From Acidobacteriota bacterium (GTDB lineage Bacteria > Acidobacteriota > Blastocatellia > Chloracidobacteriales > Chloracidobacteriaceae), in the NCBI GenBank assembly GCA_016208495.1, contig JACQXX010000111.1, positions 5,934 to 69,933 on the forward strand: a stretch of 64,000 nucleotides of DNA, given 5' to 3'. Below, in pieces: positions 16,992-26,460 of this stretch. Position 1 is the first letter of the stretch. Each line of letters begins with the position of its first letter. Below the pieces are notes generated by a model, which did no database searches, was not told the DNA's origin, and saw nothing but the letters and a program-made list of their open reading frames with translations. The position numbers were made by a program, and so were the translations under genes.

Positions 16992-17253
16992 CACAGTGAC
17001 AGTGGTTTATGCTTGATTCTCAATTCTTCATTCTTGACTACGCTTTGGTATATTTTTGACAGGGTGTGAATCTTTTGACGCATCCAACACTGGACAACGC
17101 AGGAAATTAGACTGAAACTTCTGAATGATGAAACCGTAATTTGTGCGTTCGCAAGCACTTGCTGTGAGTCCCGGAAAAATATTGCACGCTTTGGCAAGCA
17201 ATTTGCACAACCCAAAGCCGCAACATTCATCACAGCATCAGGAGGAACGGCAA

Positions 17254-17550
17254 ATGACATTTCGAATTTCACAAACCATTGACCGCACCGCTCAAAACGC
17301 AGACGTTTTAGTCGAAGGCATTCTGACCCAGGCTGAAGCGAAGCTGCTCGAAAACATTTGCACCGACCTGATGGACCGCGTGCAAAGCAACATCACAATC
17401 AACGTTTCCGGGGTTACACTGCAGGACGAAGGTGCCAAAGAACTCCTGCGGCAGATCAAAGCCAAATGCAGTTCATTGACACGATGTTCGTTTTTTCCCA
17501 GAAATTTGATTGAGGATTTTCACAATGGCGAATTCCAGCCCTGCTATTAA
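17254..17550 (+). CDS. small STAS-like protein
   Basis: A 98-residue protein. AGGAGG stands 9 nt before this ATG, which rules out the longer frame from 17143. Residues 18-75 (VEGILTQAEAKLL, then NITINVSGVTLQDEGAKELLRQI) have the strand-helix pattern of STAS/anti-sigma-antagonist domains, including a D at the position usually next to the phosphorylated Ser or Thr; no Ser or Thr follows it. It may be a partner-switching component, but no anti-sigma kinase is nearby. The 3' end overlaps the next gene by 26 nt. Confidence 0.65.
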   Translation: MTFRISQTIDRTAQNADVLVEGILTQAEAKLLENICTDLMDRVQSNITINVSGVTLQDEGAKELLRQIKAKCSSLTRCSFFPRNLIEDFHNGEFQPCY

Positions 17551-18298
17551 ATTATTCCTTTTTGTACTCGGTGTGGCGTTGCTGACCACCGCAACCCCAC
17601 ACCCTGTCCTGGCACAAAAAAAACCGGCTCAAAAAGCGGAATCCCGCGCCACCCTGGCCGAAAAAGCTAAACAAAGCCACCAGGACCTTATTGAAGCGAC
17701 CGAAAGTTATAAAACCAGTCTTGAAAAATTGATTGCCCTGTATGAGACCGATGCTCAAAACCAGGTGGAACGCCTTGGAAAACTCCAAACCCTTTTTGAG
17801 CAGGGTCTCATCGCCCGCCGCGAACTTGACGCCCAGCAACAAGCCATTGACTCTATCCAGGCCAAAATCAGTACTGCCCAAAACCAGATCACTCAGGCAG
17901 ATTCAATGATTGTCGAAGTCCTCGCCCTTGATGAACAACTCAACCGGATGGCGCAAACCACCGCTCGATTTTCGAAATACACCACCGTTTCCATCAAATA
18001 CAGCGGTACTCGCGGCTGGTCCATTTCAGAAGCCAGTTTCCTCCAGCAATTTTACCTCAACCGGTTTGGCCGCCAGCTCCCGATTACCGCCTTTGGTCAG
18101 TCAGCCACTCACGACAAGTTAGGCTATGACCACCATAATGCAATGGACGTCGGCGTTCATCCAGATAGCGCTGAAGGTCAGGCGCTGATGGAACACCTTC
18201 GCGCCAGCGGCATCCCGTTTCAGGCATTTCGTCAGGCGGTTCCAGGATCCTCAACCGGTGCTCACATCCACATCGGATTCCCTTCCCGAAAATTCTGA
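17525..18298 (+). CDS. exported coiled-coil protein with M15-like peptidase domain
   Basis: A 257-residue protein with a signal peptide (SSPAIKLFLFVLGVALLTTATPHPVLAQ). Residues 40-150 are a heptad-rich coiled coil. The C-terminal part has YDHHNAMDVGVHPDS and GAHIHIGFPS, a His-x-Asp ... His-x-His arrangement reminiscent of VanY/M15 D,D-carboxypeptidase-like zinc sites. It probably acts on the cell wall in the periplasm; the enzyme class is inferred. The start may also be 17510. It overlaps the STAS-like gene, suggesting coupled translation. Confidence 0.7.
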   Translation: MANSSPAIKLFLFVLGVALLTTATPHPVLAQKKPAQKAESRATLAEKAKQSHQDLIEATESYKTSLEKLIALYETDAQNQVERLGKLQTLFEQGLIARRELDAQQQAIDSIQAKISTAQNQITQADSMIVEVLALDEQLNRMAQTTARFSKYTTVSIKYSGTRGWSISEASFLQQFYLNRFGRQLPITAFGQSATHDKLGYDHHNAMDVGVHPDSAEGQALMEHLRASGIPFQAFRQAVPGSSTGAHIHIGFPSRKF

Positions 18299-18383
18299 TT
18301 GGTAACTGGTGTTTGGTTCTTCGTTCTTCGAAAGCATTGATTTCTAACCACTAATCACTAACCACTAACCACATTCTTCATCC
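18299..18383. repeat. word-repeat spacer between convergent genes
   Basis: TTCTTCG words, the core GCATTGATTTCTAA (18334-18347), then CCACTAATCACTAACCACTAACCAC and ATTCTTCATCC. It is one half of the composite seen complete at 1239-1346. Confidence 0.8.
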
Positions 18384-19232
18384 TCACTGATGCACCAGAT
18401 TCACCTGGGCGATAAGCAACGAGGCATCCGCAAAAGTATTGATTTGAATCAGCGACGGATCCGGGTCGGTTGGCTTCAAACCGAAGTCGCGCTGAATTGC
18501 CAGACCTTCGCCAGCCGTCAGTGACTGGCCCAGGCGGGTTAATTTGCTCATTTGTTTGGGAATACTACTCAAATAGCCTTCGAGTTGCTGCCAGGCGGCC
18601 AGCGGAGGCTTCCACGGACAGGCGGCTGGAAATTGCTGACAATAGGCCAGTAATTCATTTCCAATCGGGATTCCCGGAAGTGGCGCACGTGCCACGACAA
18701 AATACAGGCGTTCAATGGCCGGTTTATTGCCAAAATAAAACCATTGCAGTTGAGGGTTTAGCTCGCGACTCGAAGGCAACTCCATTGGGACATGCGCCAG
18801 AATCTGGTTCAATCCGCGACTGAGTCGAACATCCGGATACAGCATCACCGGTTCACCGTCATTTTCGCGGTAAAAAACATACACAAAACCATTGGTATTG
18901 GGCTCCAGGACAAACCGTAACGCGTCACCCGCCTGGAAAATCTGGGATGGATCAACCCGAACGGCCATTCCCGTCGGATTTCCCCGCAATCTGGCATAGA
19001 GCGAAATTCCAAGTCCCAGGCGCGGCACAGAGAGCGGAAATCCGATTTTAGGTGGACGCTTCCCCTTTGTAACAGGCGGTGTAGCCGGTTTTTTCCGGGT
19101 TACTAAAAACGCACTTCGCACGCCCTCATCTGTCTCCTCATTAGTTTGAGACGTATCCTGAGCCAGCCCCAGGGGACCAAACAGTCCAATCACCAGTACC
19201 ACAACCATCCACAATAAAGATGTGCGCCGCAT
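18384..19232 (-). CDS. exported DUF4384-domain protein
   Basis: A 282-residue protein with a signal peptide (MRRTSLLWMVVVLVIGLFG ... AQ). Residues 85-190 match DUF4384: GDALRFVLEPNTNGFVYVFYRENDGEPVMLYPD, followed by RLSRGLNQILAHVP and the RLYFVVARAP strand. The fold is thought to be beta-rich and is often found with bacterial kinases and caspases. The ATG at 19232 follows AAAGGGGG at 4-5 nt; the longer frame is repeat-encoded. It lies downstream of a kinase that carries the same domain, so both may bind the same surface ligand or each other. Confidence 0.85.
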   Translation of the reverse strand: MRRTSLLWMVVVLVIGLFGPLGLAQDTSQTNEETDEGVRSAFLVTRKKPATPPVTKGKRPPKIGFPLSVPRLGLGISLYARLRGNPTGMAVRVDPSQIFQAGDALRFVLEPNTNGFVYVFYRENDGEPVMLYPDVRLSRGLNQILAHVPMELPSSRELNPQLQWFYFGNKPAIERLYFVVARAPLPGIPIGNELLAYCQQFPAACPWKPPLAAWQQLEGYLSSIPKQMSKLTRLGQSLTAGEGLAIQRDFGLKPTDPDPSLIQINTFADASLLIAQVNLVHQ

Positions 19233-19412
19233 AATGCCCCCTTTTGAATGAAGAATTGAGAATGAAGAATTGAGAAAGTACATGGTGACTGGTGCTTAGT
19301 ACTTGGGAACCAATATTTTCCAAGAACCAAGAACATTCTTCATTCTCAATTCTTCATTCTTCATTCTTCATTCTCAATTCTTCATTCTTCATTCTTCATT
19401 CTTCATTCGATC
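19233..19412. repeat. GAATGAAGAATTGAGAATG word inverted repeat
   Basis: The left part (19245-19275) reads GAATGAAGAATTGAGAATG; the right part (19335-19408) is a long run of CATTCTTCATTCTCAATTC ending at the stop of the kinase gene. A TTGGGAACCAATATTTTCCAAG palindrome-like centre separates the arms. Confidence 0.85.
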
Positions 19413-21149
19413 TTACTTTTCACGTTTTATCTCAATCTCAAACACAATCGGTTTTCCAGCCTCCCTGGATTCAGGCAACGCCAATCGAATGACAGACTCA
19501 TCTTCAATGGTTCGCTTGAGTTGCACCTGATTTGTCTGACAAAACTCGTCAAAAGTTTTGACTTCTCCCGCAGTCAGTGCGGTTCCAGATTCCCTGGCGA
19601 AAAACTTTGGCTCTTTCAACTGGGTTGGCGAAAGAATTATCGTGAACCGGGTTGTCGGGCTGTCATCTCGAAGCCCAATCCAATGCTCTTTTCCGGCTGG
19701 GAATTCAAATTCCTGGTTCGCCAGCAAACGATTAGTCGTCAGTCCCGTATCAATTGCCGGTTGTGACGTCAAAAACGTTGTTTGGGTTTTATCTTCCCCA
19801 GGTGCAACCAGATAGAGATATCCATCACGAACCGGAGTCAATTTAAACTTAAACACTTCGTCGGCTTTGAAAGTTATTTCATCGGTTGTTTTCCGAGTTT
19901 TTCCACCCTGATCAACTTCCAATGTCAGGGCGACGACCTCACCTCGAACATTCCCGGTTATCCCGCCACTTCCCTCAGCATTTCCCGCAATGTACCGATA
20001 GGCAAGAAACGAACCAGCAATTGCCAGTACAGCCACTACTCCGGCCCACAACAAACTGCGATTTGCCCGATGATGAACCGCAGATCCGGCTGGTGGTTGG
20101 AAAGATCCAATGATCGGTGGTGGACCTTCCGGCTGGATCGGTTGGAAATCTGAAACTGGCGGCGATTGATACCCAACTGGCGCTGGCTGAGGATGAAAGA
20201 CTGGTGATTCAATGGTTTCGGCCATTTGAGTGGCAGCCAGTGGCGGTGGCGTTTCAACTTTGAGCGCCATTCGGGTTCCGGGTAGCTGCGTAGGCCCTAC
20301 CCCACCAGGAATCAATGTTTTGGCTGACTGTTTAGCTAAAACTGGCTGTGCCGCCTCACGAAACATCTGACGCATCACTTTGGCTGAGGCCGGGCGGCGC
20401 TCCCGATCCAGGGCCATCGCCTGTTGCAAGATTCCCGAAATCTCCTGTGGAACTCCTGGGTTGAGCCGATGAACCGGAAGCATTGGATCCGGCTCGCCAT
20501 TGGCCACGGTCATCGCCCGCGTTACTGAATTGGGCGGAGATTCCCCTGAAAGCAAATGCCAGAGCGTGGCGCCAAGTGCATAGAGGTCGCTCCGGGCATC
20601 GGTGCTGATCTGATCAATTTGTTCTGGCGGCGCATAATTGACGGAATATCCAGCGACGCTGCTGCCGCCACCGCCTCGGGCCATTCCAAAATCAAGCAGG
20701 ATGATCCGACCTTCAGGAGTCAACTTTAAATTGGCGGGCTTGATGTCGCGATGAATAATCGGCGGCTGTTGAGTGTGAAGATATTCGAGCACGTCCAGAA
20801 TCTGATCCGCCCAGTCAAGCACCTGACTCAGTGGGAACGGTCCCGGCTGGCGTTCGGCCATTTGCTGCAAATCTTCGCCTGGAACATAAGCCATCACCAG
20901 AAAAACACCGTCGCCTTCGCTGAAATAGTCACTGACCTTTGGAAGTGCCGGGTGAAACAGTCCCGCCAGGAGTTTGGCTTCGCGTTCAAACGCCCGCCGT
21001 AAACGCTCGTCCTGAAACAGGGTCTCTTTGAGCGCCACCACGTTGCTGAGTCTGGTATCAGTGGCTCGATATACGGCCCCCATGCCACCTTTCCCGAGCA
21101 AGGATTCAATCCGATACCGATTTTGCAGAAGCGATTGGAGTGCAAGCAT
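19413..21149 (-). CDS. transmembrane Ser/Thr protein kinase with DUF4384 ectodomain
   Basis: A 578-residue PknB-type kinase. The glycine loop GKGGMGAVYRA is at 19-29, Lys41 binds ATP, HRDIKPAN is at 133-140 and DFG at 153-155, all intact. A proline-rich linker (280-360) leads to one membrane helix (about 365-386). The C-terminal part (400-575) resembles DUF4384 (FKLTPVRDGYLYLVAPGED) and would face the periplasm. AGGAGG lies before the ATG. It heads a minus-strand series with a DUF4384 protein below and caspase, M48 and lipase genes above. Confidence 0.92.
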   Translation of the reverse strand: MLALQSLLQNRYRIESLLGKGGMGAVYRATDTRLSNVVALKETLFQDERLRRAFEREAKLLAGLFHPALPKVSDYFSEGDGVFLVMAYVPGEDLQQMAERQPGPFPLSQVLDWADQILDVLEYLHTQQPPIIHRDIKPANLKLTPEGRIILLDFGMARGGGGSSVAGYSVNYAPPEQIDQISTDARSDLYALGATLWHLLSGESPPNSVTRAMTVANGEPDPMLPVHRLNPGVPQEISGILQQAMALDRERRPASAKVMRQMFREAAQPVLAKQSAKTLIPGGVGPTQLPGTRMALKVETPPPLAATQMAETIESPVFHPQPAPVGYQSPPVSDFQPIQPEGPPPIIGSFQPPAGSAVHHRANRSLLWAGVVAVLAIAGSFLAYRYIAGNAEGSGGITGNVRGEVVALTLEVDQGGKTRKTTDEITFKADEVFKFKLTPVRDGYLYLVAPGEDKTQTTFLTSQPAIDTGLTTNRLLANQEFEFPAGKEHWIGLRDDSPTTRFTIILSPTQLKEPKFFARESGTALTAGEVKTFDEFCQTNQVQLKRTIEDESVIRLALPESREAGKPIVFEIEIKREK

Positions 21150-21167
21150 GGTGGGACCTCCTTTTAG

Positions 21168-21322
21168 GGTTTGGGGCTGAGGGCTGAGGGCTTGGGGTAA
21201 AAACAGAAAAAGACAAAAAGGACTAAAGTGACCAAAAGGACATAAACTCGAAGACCTCGAACCCCGAACCCCAAACCCCGAACCCCGAACCCCGAACCCT
21301 GAACCCTGAACCCCGAACCCTA
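21168..21322. repeat. compound spacer: GGGCTGAGG, AAAAGGAC and GAACCCC words
   Basis: Three word families in order: GGGCTGAGGGCTGAGGGCTT, then AAAAAGGAC-type nonamers (21205-21245), then at least nine GAACCCC/GAACCCT heptamers (21256-21320) that finish as the TAG stop of the caspase gene. Confidence 0.9.
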
Positions 21323-22621
21323 CTTCACAATTGCCAGTTGCAGTCCGTCGTTATTTCCGACAGCCGCCCGTGGATGCTGCCCGGTGAGTTCAGCCGTAAT
21401 GCCTTTTTGTCGGAGCAACTGAATGTGACTCTCAACCGCTTTTGGAACTTCACCCCGGACGTACTCAAAAATTTCACCAGCGGTGACCAGGTTATCCCGA
21501 TCCACATCCGCTGCTCCTTTGAGCCCTTTCAACAGAAAATAAGTAAAGACACCATGCCCGTCCCAAACCTGGCTTTCATATGACTTTTCGTCAATGTCGC
21601 TTGAGGTCAACACCGCAATTCCTTGCGCCCCATAAAGCAGGCTTTCAAAATCCTGGTTGATCAAATTCAACCCGAAATCCCGCATACCAAAGCCACCTGC
21701 CTGTGGATCGCCAGCCAAACCGGCGCTGTGACAGGTATCAATGAAACAAACCAGCCGTTTCGCCCGCAGATCCTTGGTCAAGCGGTCACGGAGCAACGTC
21801 ATCGGGAGCGCCGACCGGGTAAAATCCTGCCCGGTGTCATAGGTCATAAAGTAGCGGGTTTTGCGGCTTCCAGGATCGGGGCCGCCATGTCCAGCCAGAA
21901 AAAATACCAGTAAATCATCTGAAGTCACCTGCTTGACCACGGTTTCAAGTGCTTGCTGGATACCGCCTAACGTGGCTGATTCATTTTCAATCAACAGAAT
22001 ATTTTCCGGTCGGAAACTTCCTCCCTGGCGACTCAGCAGAAAGTCACGAAACGCCCGTGCATCGGCATCAGCAAATTTGAGCGAATTGCCATGGAGATAG
22101 CGCGAAATCCCAATCACCAGCGCATATTTTTGACCAGTAAACTGCACGACGGAGCTGCCTGGCTTTGGTATTCCCACCCCCGACAGGCCATAGGGCGTCG
22201 AAATGACACAGGCGTTATACACTTCGCGCCCATCGGCCAGCTCGGCCAGCACTTCGATTGAATTTTTCCCTTCACGCAACAAAAACCCTGGCAATCGCCG
22301 CAAGTCAATCTTCATCAGTTTGCCCGCTGGCGTGTTGACCTTATCCAGAATCCGATTGGCTGCCTGCCCATTGATTGACAGGAAAATGCCACCATAGGTC
22401 ACCTGGTCCGCCAGCGGTTTTGGAATTAGCACTTCAAGTCGGGTCAACCGGGTATGCGGAATCGGGATTTGTGGTGGCACAAACTGGGTGGTGTTCAGTT
22501 CGGGAAACATCACCAGAAACGGCAGTTCCTGAATTTCCCCTGGTCGTATCGAAGCCACCGCGAACGGAACAACCAGCAGTAAACTCACAATGGCAATCAA
22601 CAGTCTGGTGTGGGTGCGCAT
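21320..22621 (-). CDS. exported caspase-like peptidase (C14) with EF-hand-like loop
   Basis: A 433-residue protein with a signal peptide. Residues 30-160 are a beta-rich N-terminal region. From about 165 comes the caspase p20-type fold: QKYALVIGISRY, DADARAF, His245 in FFLAGHGG and Cys297 in FIDTCHSAG. DVDRDNLVTAGE at 372-383 fits a 12-residue calcium loop, so activation may be calcium-dependent. AGGAG lies 6 nt before the ATG at 22621 (an ATG at 22627 is less well spaced). It lies between the kinase and M48 genes. Substrates are unknown; a regulatory or cell-death protease is the family-based guess. Confidence 0.88.
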   Translation of the reverse strand: MRTHTRLLIAIVSLLLVVPFAVASIRPGEIQELPFLVMFPELNTTQFVPPQIPIPHTRLTRLEVLIPKPLADQVTYGGIFLSINGQAANRILDKVNTPAGKLMKIDLRRLPGFLLREGKNSIEVLAELADGREVYNACVISTPYGLSGVGIPKPGSSVVQFTGQKYALVIGISRYLHGNSLKFADADARAFRDFLLSRQGGSFRPENILLIENESATLGGIQQALETVVKQVTSDDLLVFFLAGHGGPDPGSRKTRYFMTYDTGQDFTRSALPMTLLRDRLTKDLRAKRLVCFIDTCHSAGLAGDPQAGGFGMRDFGLNLINQDFESLLYGAQGIAVLTSSDIDEKSYESQVWDGHGVFTYFLLKGLKGAADVDRDNLVTAGEIFEYVRGEVPKAVESHIQLLRQKGITAELTGQHPRAAVGNNDGLQLAIVK

Positions 22622-22632
22622 GGCCATCTCCT

Positions 22633-22747
22633 GGACAAAAAGGACAAAAAGGACAAAAAGGACAAAAGGGACGAAAAGGACAAGCGTCGAAAACCCGGAA
22701 CCCGGAACCCGGAACCCGGAACCCGGAACCCGGAACCCGGAACCCTA
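22633..22747. repeat. compound repeat: AAAAGGACA nonamers plus AACCCGG heptamers
   Basis: Five AAAAAGGAC-type units (22635-22682), the joint GCGTCGAAAA, then seven perfect AACCCGG units and AACCCTA (22692-22747). The last unit supplies the TAG stop of the M48 gene. It has the same structure as the spacer at 21168-21322. Confidence 0.95.
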
Positions 22748-24472
22748 ATTTTTCTTCCCTGGGTTCTTTTGAACCTGTGTGTTTGGCGGCGGCTGGTTGG
22801 CAGGCGGAGTCGTCACCGGGCTGGATTTCATCACCACGGGAAAAACCTCCTGAGCCGTGACATTGCTAGTTGGCGGGACAAACCAGGCCGTTTCTCCGGC
22901 TTGACTCATGTAGTCATACAAAATGTCCATATTTGGTGGAACACTGCCGCCATTGTTGAGCTTATAGAGCCGGACATATTCTTTGATGTAGCCAACGGCT
23001 TCCGGAAACTTCGTTGGGTCACTGGTATCGAGCAAACTCAACGCCTGTTGCAGCCGAATTCCAGGCATTGACCCACGTGTTTCGTCCAGCTTGAGCGCGG
23101 TGGCAAATTCGCGCCGGGCGCGTTCTCGTTCCTCTGGTGTGCGACTGGTTAATTTCAGCACCCGTCCAAGGTAATAGTGCGCTTTGGCATCGTCAGACCG
23201 GATTCGCAACGACCACTCAAGGTTTTTGCGAGTCATATCAAACATGTCGTAGTAGAAAGCCACCACACCATTATCTCGTTTCAATTCAGCCATTAACACT
23301 TCAAATTCAGAATGGCTGCCAATCAATTTCCCCTGGCTGGAAAGTTGTCGGATCGTATTTTCGTTTTCCTTGAGCAGCAGTTTGACACCTTCATTGCGTT
23401 CATACACGTGCTGCAACGAAGACATAAACCCAAGCCCGACTCGTTGGTCAGCCAGCACGGCATTGTACAAATTGACAAAGAGTTTCGGGACTTCCTGCAC
23501 GTCAAACCCATTAGCCAGACAGTTTTGAAAAGCAAACCGGTCGGCGTCATCTTCGTCGGCAATGTTCCATTCGGTAATTCGCACATCCCGAATGGCCAGG
23601 TCGCCGATCAAATGGCCCAATCCGTAGCCGAGCGAGGCCCCTTGATAGGCACCTTGCAACCCGTCTGATTTCGCACCCAGCGCCAGTCCACCCAGCGCCA
23701 TCAAAGCGCCAATTCGCTGCCGTTTCTTTTCCTTATCTTCATTTTTTTCGGCCAGGGCAATCGGCAGCATGGATTGATAAAACCAGTGATCCATTTCAAC
23801 GTGGGCAATTTCGTGGCTCAGGATGTAGGCCAGTTGGGCTTCGTTATCGAGCATCCCGAGCAATCCGGTTGAAAGGTAGATCGTCCCAGTTGAGAGCGAG
23901 TCAGCTCGTGGGAGCGGATCTTGTAGAATCTTAAAGGCATAGAGCTTTCGGGAATTTGCCGGTACCAACCGATGACCAATTCGACTAACATAGTCCTGCA
24001 GCATCGGGTTGTCATATAAGGCATCCATCCCGCCCGAAGAAGCCTCAGCACCACTGGAACGGGCGGCAAAGTTGCCTCCTTCGCCTTCCAGGTCGCCCAT
24101 CACGCGAAGTGGTGGACGGGTATTGACCCGAAATGCCTGAAGCTGATGGGTGCGCCGCATATCGTTATAGGCCCGCACCACGTCAGATTTAAAATCCATG
24201 TCCGCATCCTCTTTGCCCTGGAGTTTTTTGAGGCCATAGTCCTTTAACTCCAGAACTTCCTTGATGTCCTTGCTGTATTCGCGAAGTTTCTTTTGCTCCT
24301 TTTTGGTTTTGTCATCCTGCGGATATGGTGCTGAAGTAGCTTTAATCTCCAGCGACAGCACAATCAAACCGGCGGCCAGGAGCAGAATCAACAACTCAAT
24401 AATGCCACGCAGCAACAGCGTTTCTTTATATCCAGGTTCTTCAAAGCGATGGGGAAGATGTATGTGTCCCAT
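22745..24472 (-). CDS. membrane-anchored M48 metalloprotease with TPR-like tail
   Basis: A 575-residue protein with one N-terminal membrane helix (about 22-42). The zinc motif HEIAH is at 220-224, within ILSHEIAHVEMDHW, and the third ligand is likely in DEDDADRFAFQ, as in Ste24/HtpX/BepA-type M48 peptidases. The part after 380 has TPR-like helices (HYYLGRVLKLTSRTPEERERARREF), as in BepA, which assists outer-membrane protein quality control. AAGGAGG precedes the ATG. The tail is proline/asparagine-rich. Confidence 0.9.
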   Translation of the reverse strand: MGHIHLPHRFEEPGYKETLLLRGIIELLILLLAAGLIVLSLEIKATSAPYPQDDKTKKEQKKLREYSKDIKEVLELKDYGLKKLQGKEDADMDFKSDVVRAYNDMRRTHQLQAFRVNTRPPLRVMGDLEGEGGNFAARSSGAEASSGGMDALYDNPMLQDYVSRIGHRLVPANSRKLYAFKILQDPLPRADSLSTGTIYLSTGLLGMLDNEAQLAYILSHEIAHVEMDHWFYQSMLPIALAEKNEDKEKKRQRIGALMALGGLALGAKSDGLQGAYQGASLGYGLGHLIGDLAIRDVRITEWNIADEDDADRFAFQNCLANGFDVQEVPKLFVNLYNAVLADQRVGLGFMSSLQHVYERNEGVKLLLKENENTIRQLSSQGKLIGSHSEFEVLMAELKRDNGVVAFYYDMFDMTRKNLEWSLRIRSDDAKAHYYLGRVLKLTSRTPEERERARREFATALKLDETRGSMPGIRLQQALSLLDTSDPTKFPEAVGYIKEYVRLYKLNNGGSVPPNMDILYDYMSQAGETAWFVPPTSNVTAQEVFPVVMKSSPVTTPPANQPPPNTQVQKNPGKKN

Positions 24473-24498
24473 AACGAGCCCTCCTTTCCCCTCACCAT

Positions 24499-24637
24499 AT
24501 GAATTATGAATTATGAATTATGAAGAAGTTAAGTGATTTGATTTTAATGAAATGGAACTCCATTCATCATTACATTCCGCTTCTCATCCAGCTTGTTCCT
24601 GATTTTCATAATTCATAATTCATAATTCATAATTCAT
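24499..24637. repeat. AATTATG word inverted repeat
   Basis: ATGAATTATGAATTATGAATT (24499-24524) faces its reverse complement of about 33 nt at 24605-24637, around an 80-nt centre. The right arm begins at the stop TGA of the lipase-like gene (read on the minus strand TGAATTATG). Confidence 0.9.
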
Positions 24638-26253
24638 TCAAGACTGCCCAGTTGTTCTGGATCCCACTGACTGATGGAAGGTGTTCCCACCCAGGGGCCA
24701 GCCGACCTGAAGAGATGTTGACGTAACCAGCGGGCAGTTTCCGGGTTGCGTCGGAGTGATCCATGGTCATCCCAGTTCCACGGACCTGAATAGAGCCGGT
24801 ACCACGATCCCCGCACCAGATTACCCGCTATTGGCCATTCACGGTTGTGGTCAAAGTATTCGAGCGTGGTGGTGCCGAGCTTAACCCCCAAGGCCGAGTC
24901 AATACCGACCATGCCGTCATTATCAATTTCGCCGTCAGCGGCACGAGTTGAATACCTATTGTCGGTATTTGGACGATTTTCCCCTGAAGGTACAAATGTC
25001 GGCAGCAAATCAAACAGGCTTCGCGGCTCGCTCCGCCATGGAACTTTGAGATAATACAGCGGAAAAAGTTCTGGCTGATCACGAGGTTCAGAGAGTTCGC
25101 CAGGTGGCAAAAGCGTCAAAAAAGCTCGTCGAACCCAGTCCAGATCGCGTGACGATGGCGGCACAAGTCCCCAGTGATTTGGCGTCCCAGGCGTGGCATG
25201 CAGGGCATAATCCAACGACATCAGGCCAATGGTTTCATACAATGTTTTGGTGTCTTGCCCACCGACTTCGCCAGCCAGCGTGACCGGATCACGATTTGGA
25301 TCATCAAAAAACGTGCGGCCTGGACTTCGGCTGCCCAAACAATAAATCGGAATCAAACTTGCATCGGTTCGGCAAGCCCGTTCCGGTGCCAGAGCGCTAA
25401 TGTTTTGATTGGCCCAAAAGTCAGTTCGCAGATGGCGTGTTGAATCCGAATCGGCACCTAACCAGCCAATCACGTGCTCGCGTGGGGAATTCATCCCGGC
25501 CAGGGCATAAAATTCACGGAGTGGCGAGGGGTTTTGACCAAGGAATTGTGCAATTTGTGTGAATTTATCAGCCAGTGGCGACCCTTCGTGCGGCGTTCCC
25601 AGGGTAACCGCAAACAGGGTTCGATCCCGGAGAAAATCAGCCTGGGTTCGTTCTCCCGCCGTCAACCGAATATTGTTTAGGGCTTCAATCGGGTTACTCA
25701 GAACATACCGAATCACATTGCCGCCCATGCTATGGCCAACCCAGATAATTTGCGGCTGAACGTCACTCACCTGAGCCAGTTGCGTGTATTGTGCATAAAC
25801 CTGACGAATGATGGCCCGCCCCTGACTGGCCAGGGTTTCAGAGCCATTTCGATAGGTCAGCAGGACGCTCAACTCAGGTAAGCGACGTGAAGTTTTGACG
25901 GCTTTGAGGGCTGAATCTGGAATTATAAACTGATCCAGAGACTCAGAATCACGCAATCTTGCCTCCGTCCACGTTTCAGAGTTGAGCCGAACACCTGACA
26001 CTGTGCTCAAATCCGAGGTGGCCCCAATCAGGTTTTGAACAAAGGTGTACTCCCAATAATTGCAGGCGTGCTGGAGCGTCCCAATGTGTTTTTCTGGGTG
26101 ATAGCGGGGTTCATCGGTTGCACCGTGAACCAGAATGATCAGTCGAGGCCGGGCTGATTCAAAAAATTCTGAGGATGGTTTTTGAGCTTGAGCACCCGTA
26201 TCAATAAAAAGTAGGAATAAAAGCAAGGGAATCAACAGGCGTGCAGTTTTCAT
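24634..26253 (-). CDS. exported alpha/beta hydrolase, lipase-like
   Basis: A 539-residue protein with a signal peptide (MKTARLLIPLLLFLLFIDTGAQAQ). LIILVHGATDEPRYHP forms the oxyanion-hole strand and GHSMGGN (173-179) has the nucleophile Ser175, as in PGAP1/triacylglycerol lipase-like hydrolases. A late DHG motif near 510 (NWDDHGSLRRN) may supply the acid and His. GGGAGG stands before the ATG. It belongs to the same-strand series of exported hydrolases. The substrate is unknown: an ester or lipid. Confidence 0.82.
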   Translation of the reverse strand: MKTARLLIPLLLFLLFIDTGAQAQKPSSEFFESARPRLIILVHGATDEPRYHPEKHIGTLQHACNYWEYTFVQNLIGATSDLSTVSGVRLNSETWTEARLRDSESLDQFIIPDSALKAVKTSRRLPELSVLLTYRNGSETLASQGRAIIRQVYAQYTQLAQVSDVQPQIIWVGHSMGGNVIRYVLSNPIEALNNIRLTAGERTQADFLRDRTLFAVTLGTPHEGSPLADKFTQIAQFLGQNPSPLREFYALAGMNSPREHVIGWLGADSDSTRHLRTDFWANQNISALAPERACRTDASLIPIYCLGSRSPGRTFFDDPNRDPVTLAGEVGGQDTKTLYETIGLMSLDYALHATPGTPNHWGLVPPSSRDLDWVRRAFLTLLPPGELSEPRDQPELFPLYYLKVPWRSEPRSLFDLLPTFVPSGENRPNTDNRYSTRAADGEIDNDGMVGIDSALGVKLGTTTLEYFDHNREWPIAGNLVRGSWYRLYSGPWNWDDHGSLRRNPETARWLRQHLFRSAGPWVGTPSISQWDPEQLGSLE

Positions 26254-26460
26254 ACAGACCTCCCGCAGTCAAAAGATGAAATCACGCGACACCGGAGGCG
26301 GAATTTGAGCCAGAAGTAATCTGCAAGAAATTGTCTGCAAAGCCCGTACCACGATTTTCTCCCGACCTGATCGGGGCTTGATCAAATCAAAATAGTGAAA
26401 AAATCTGGTTCTTTGCGCAAGATTCCCCAGTGGTCGGGTTGAATCTGGCGCTTATGGACA

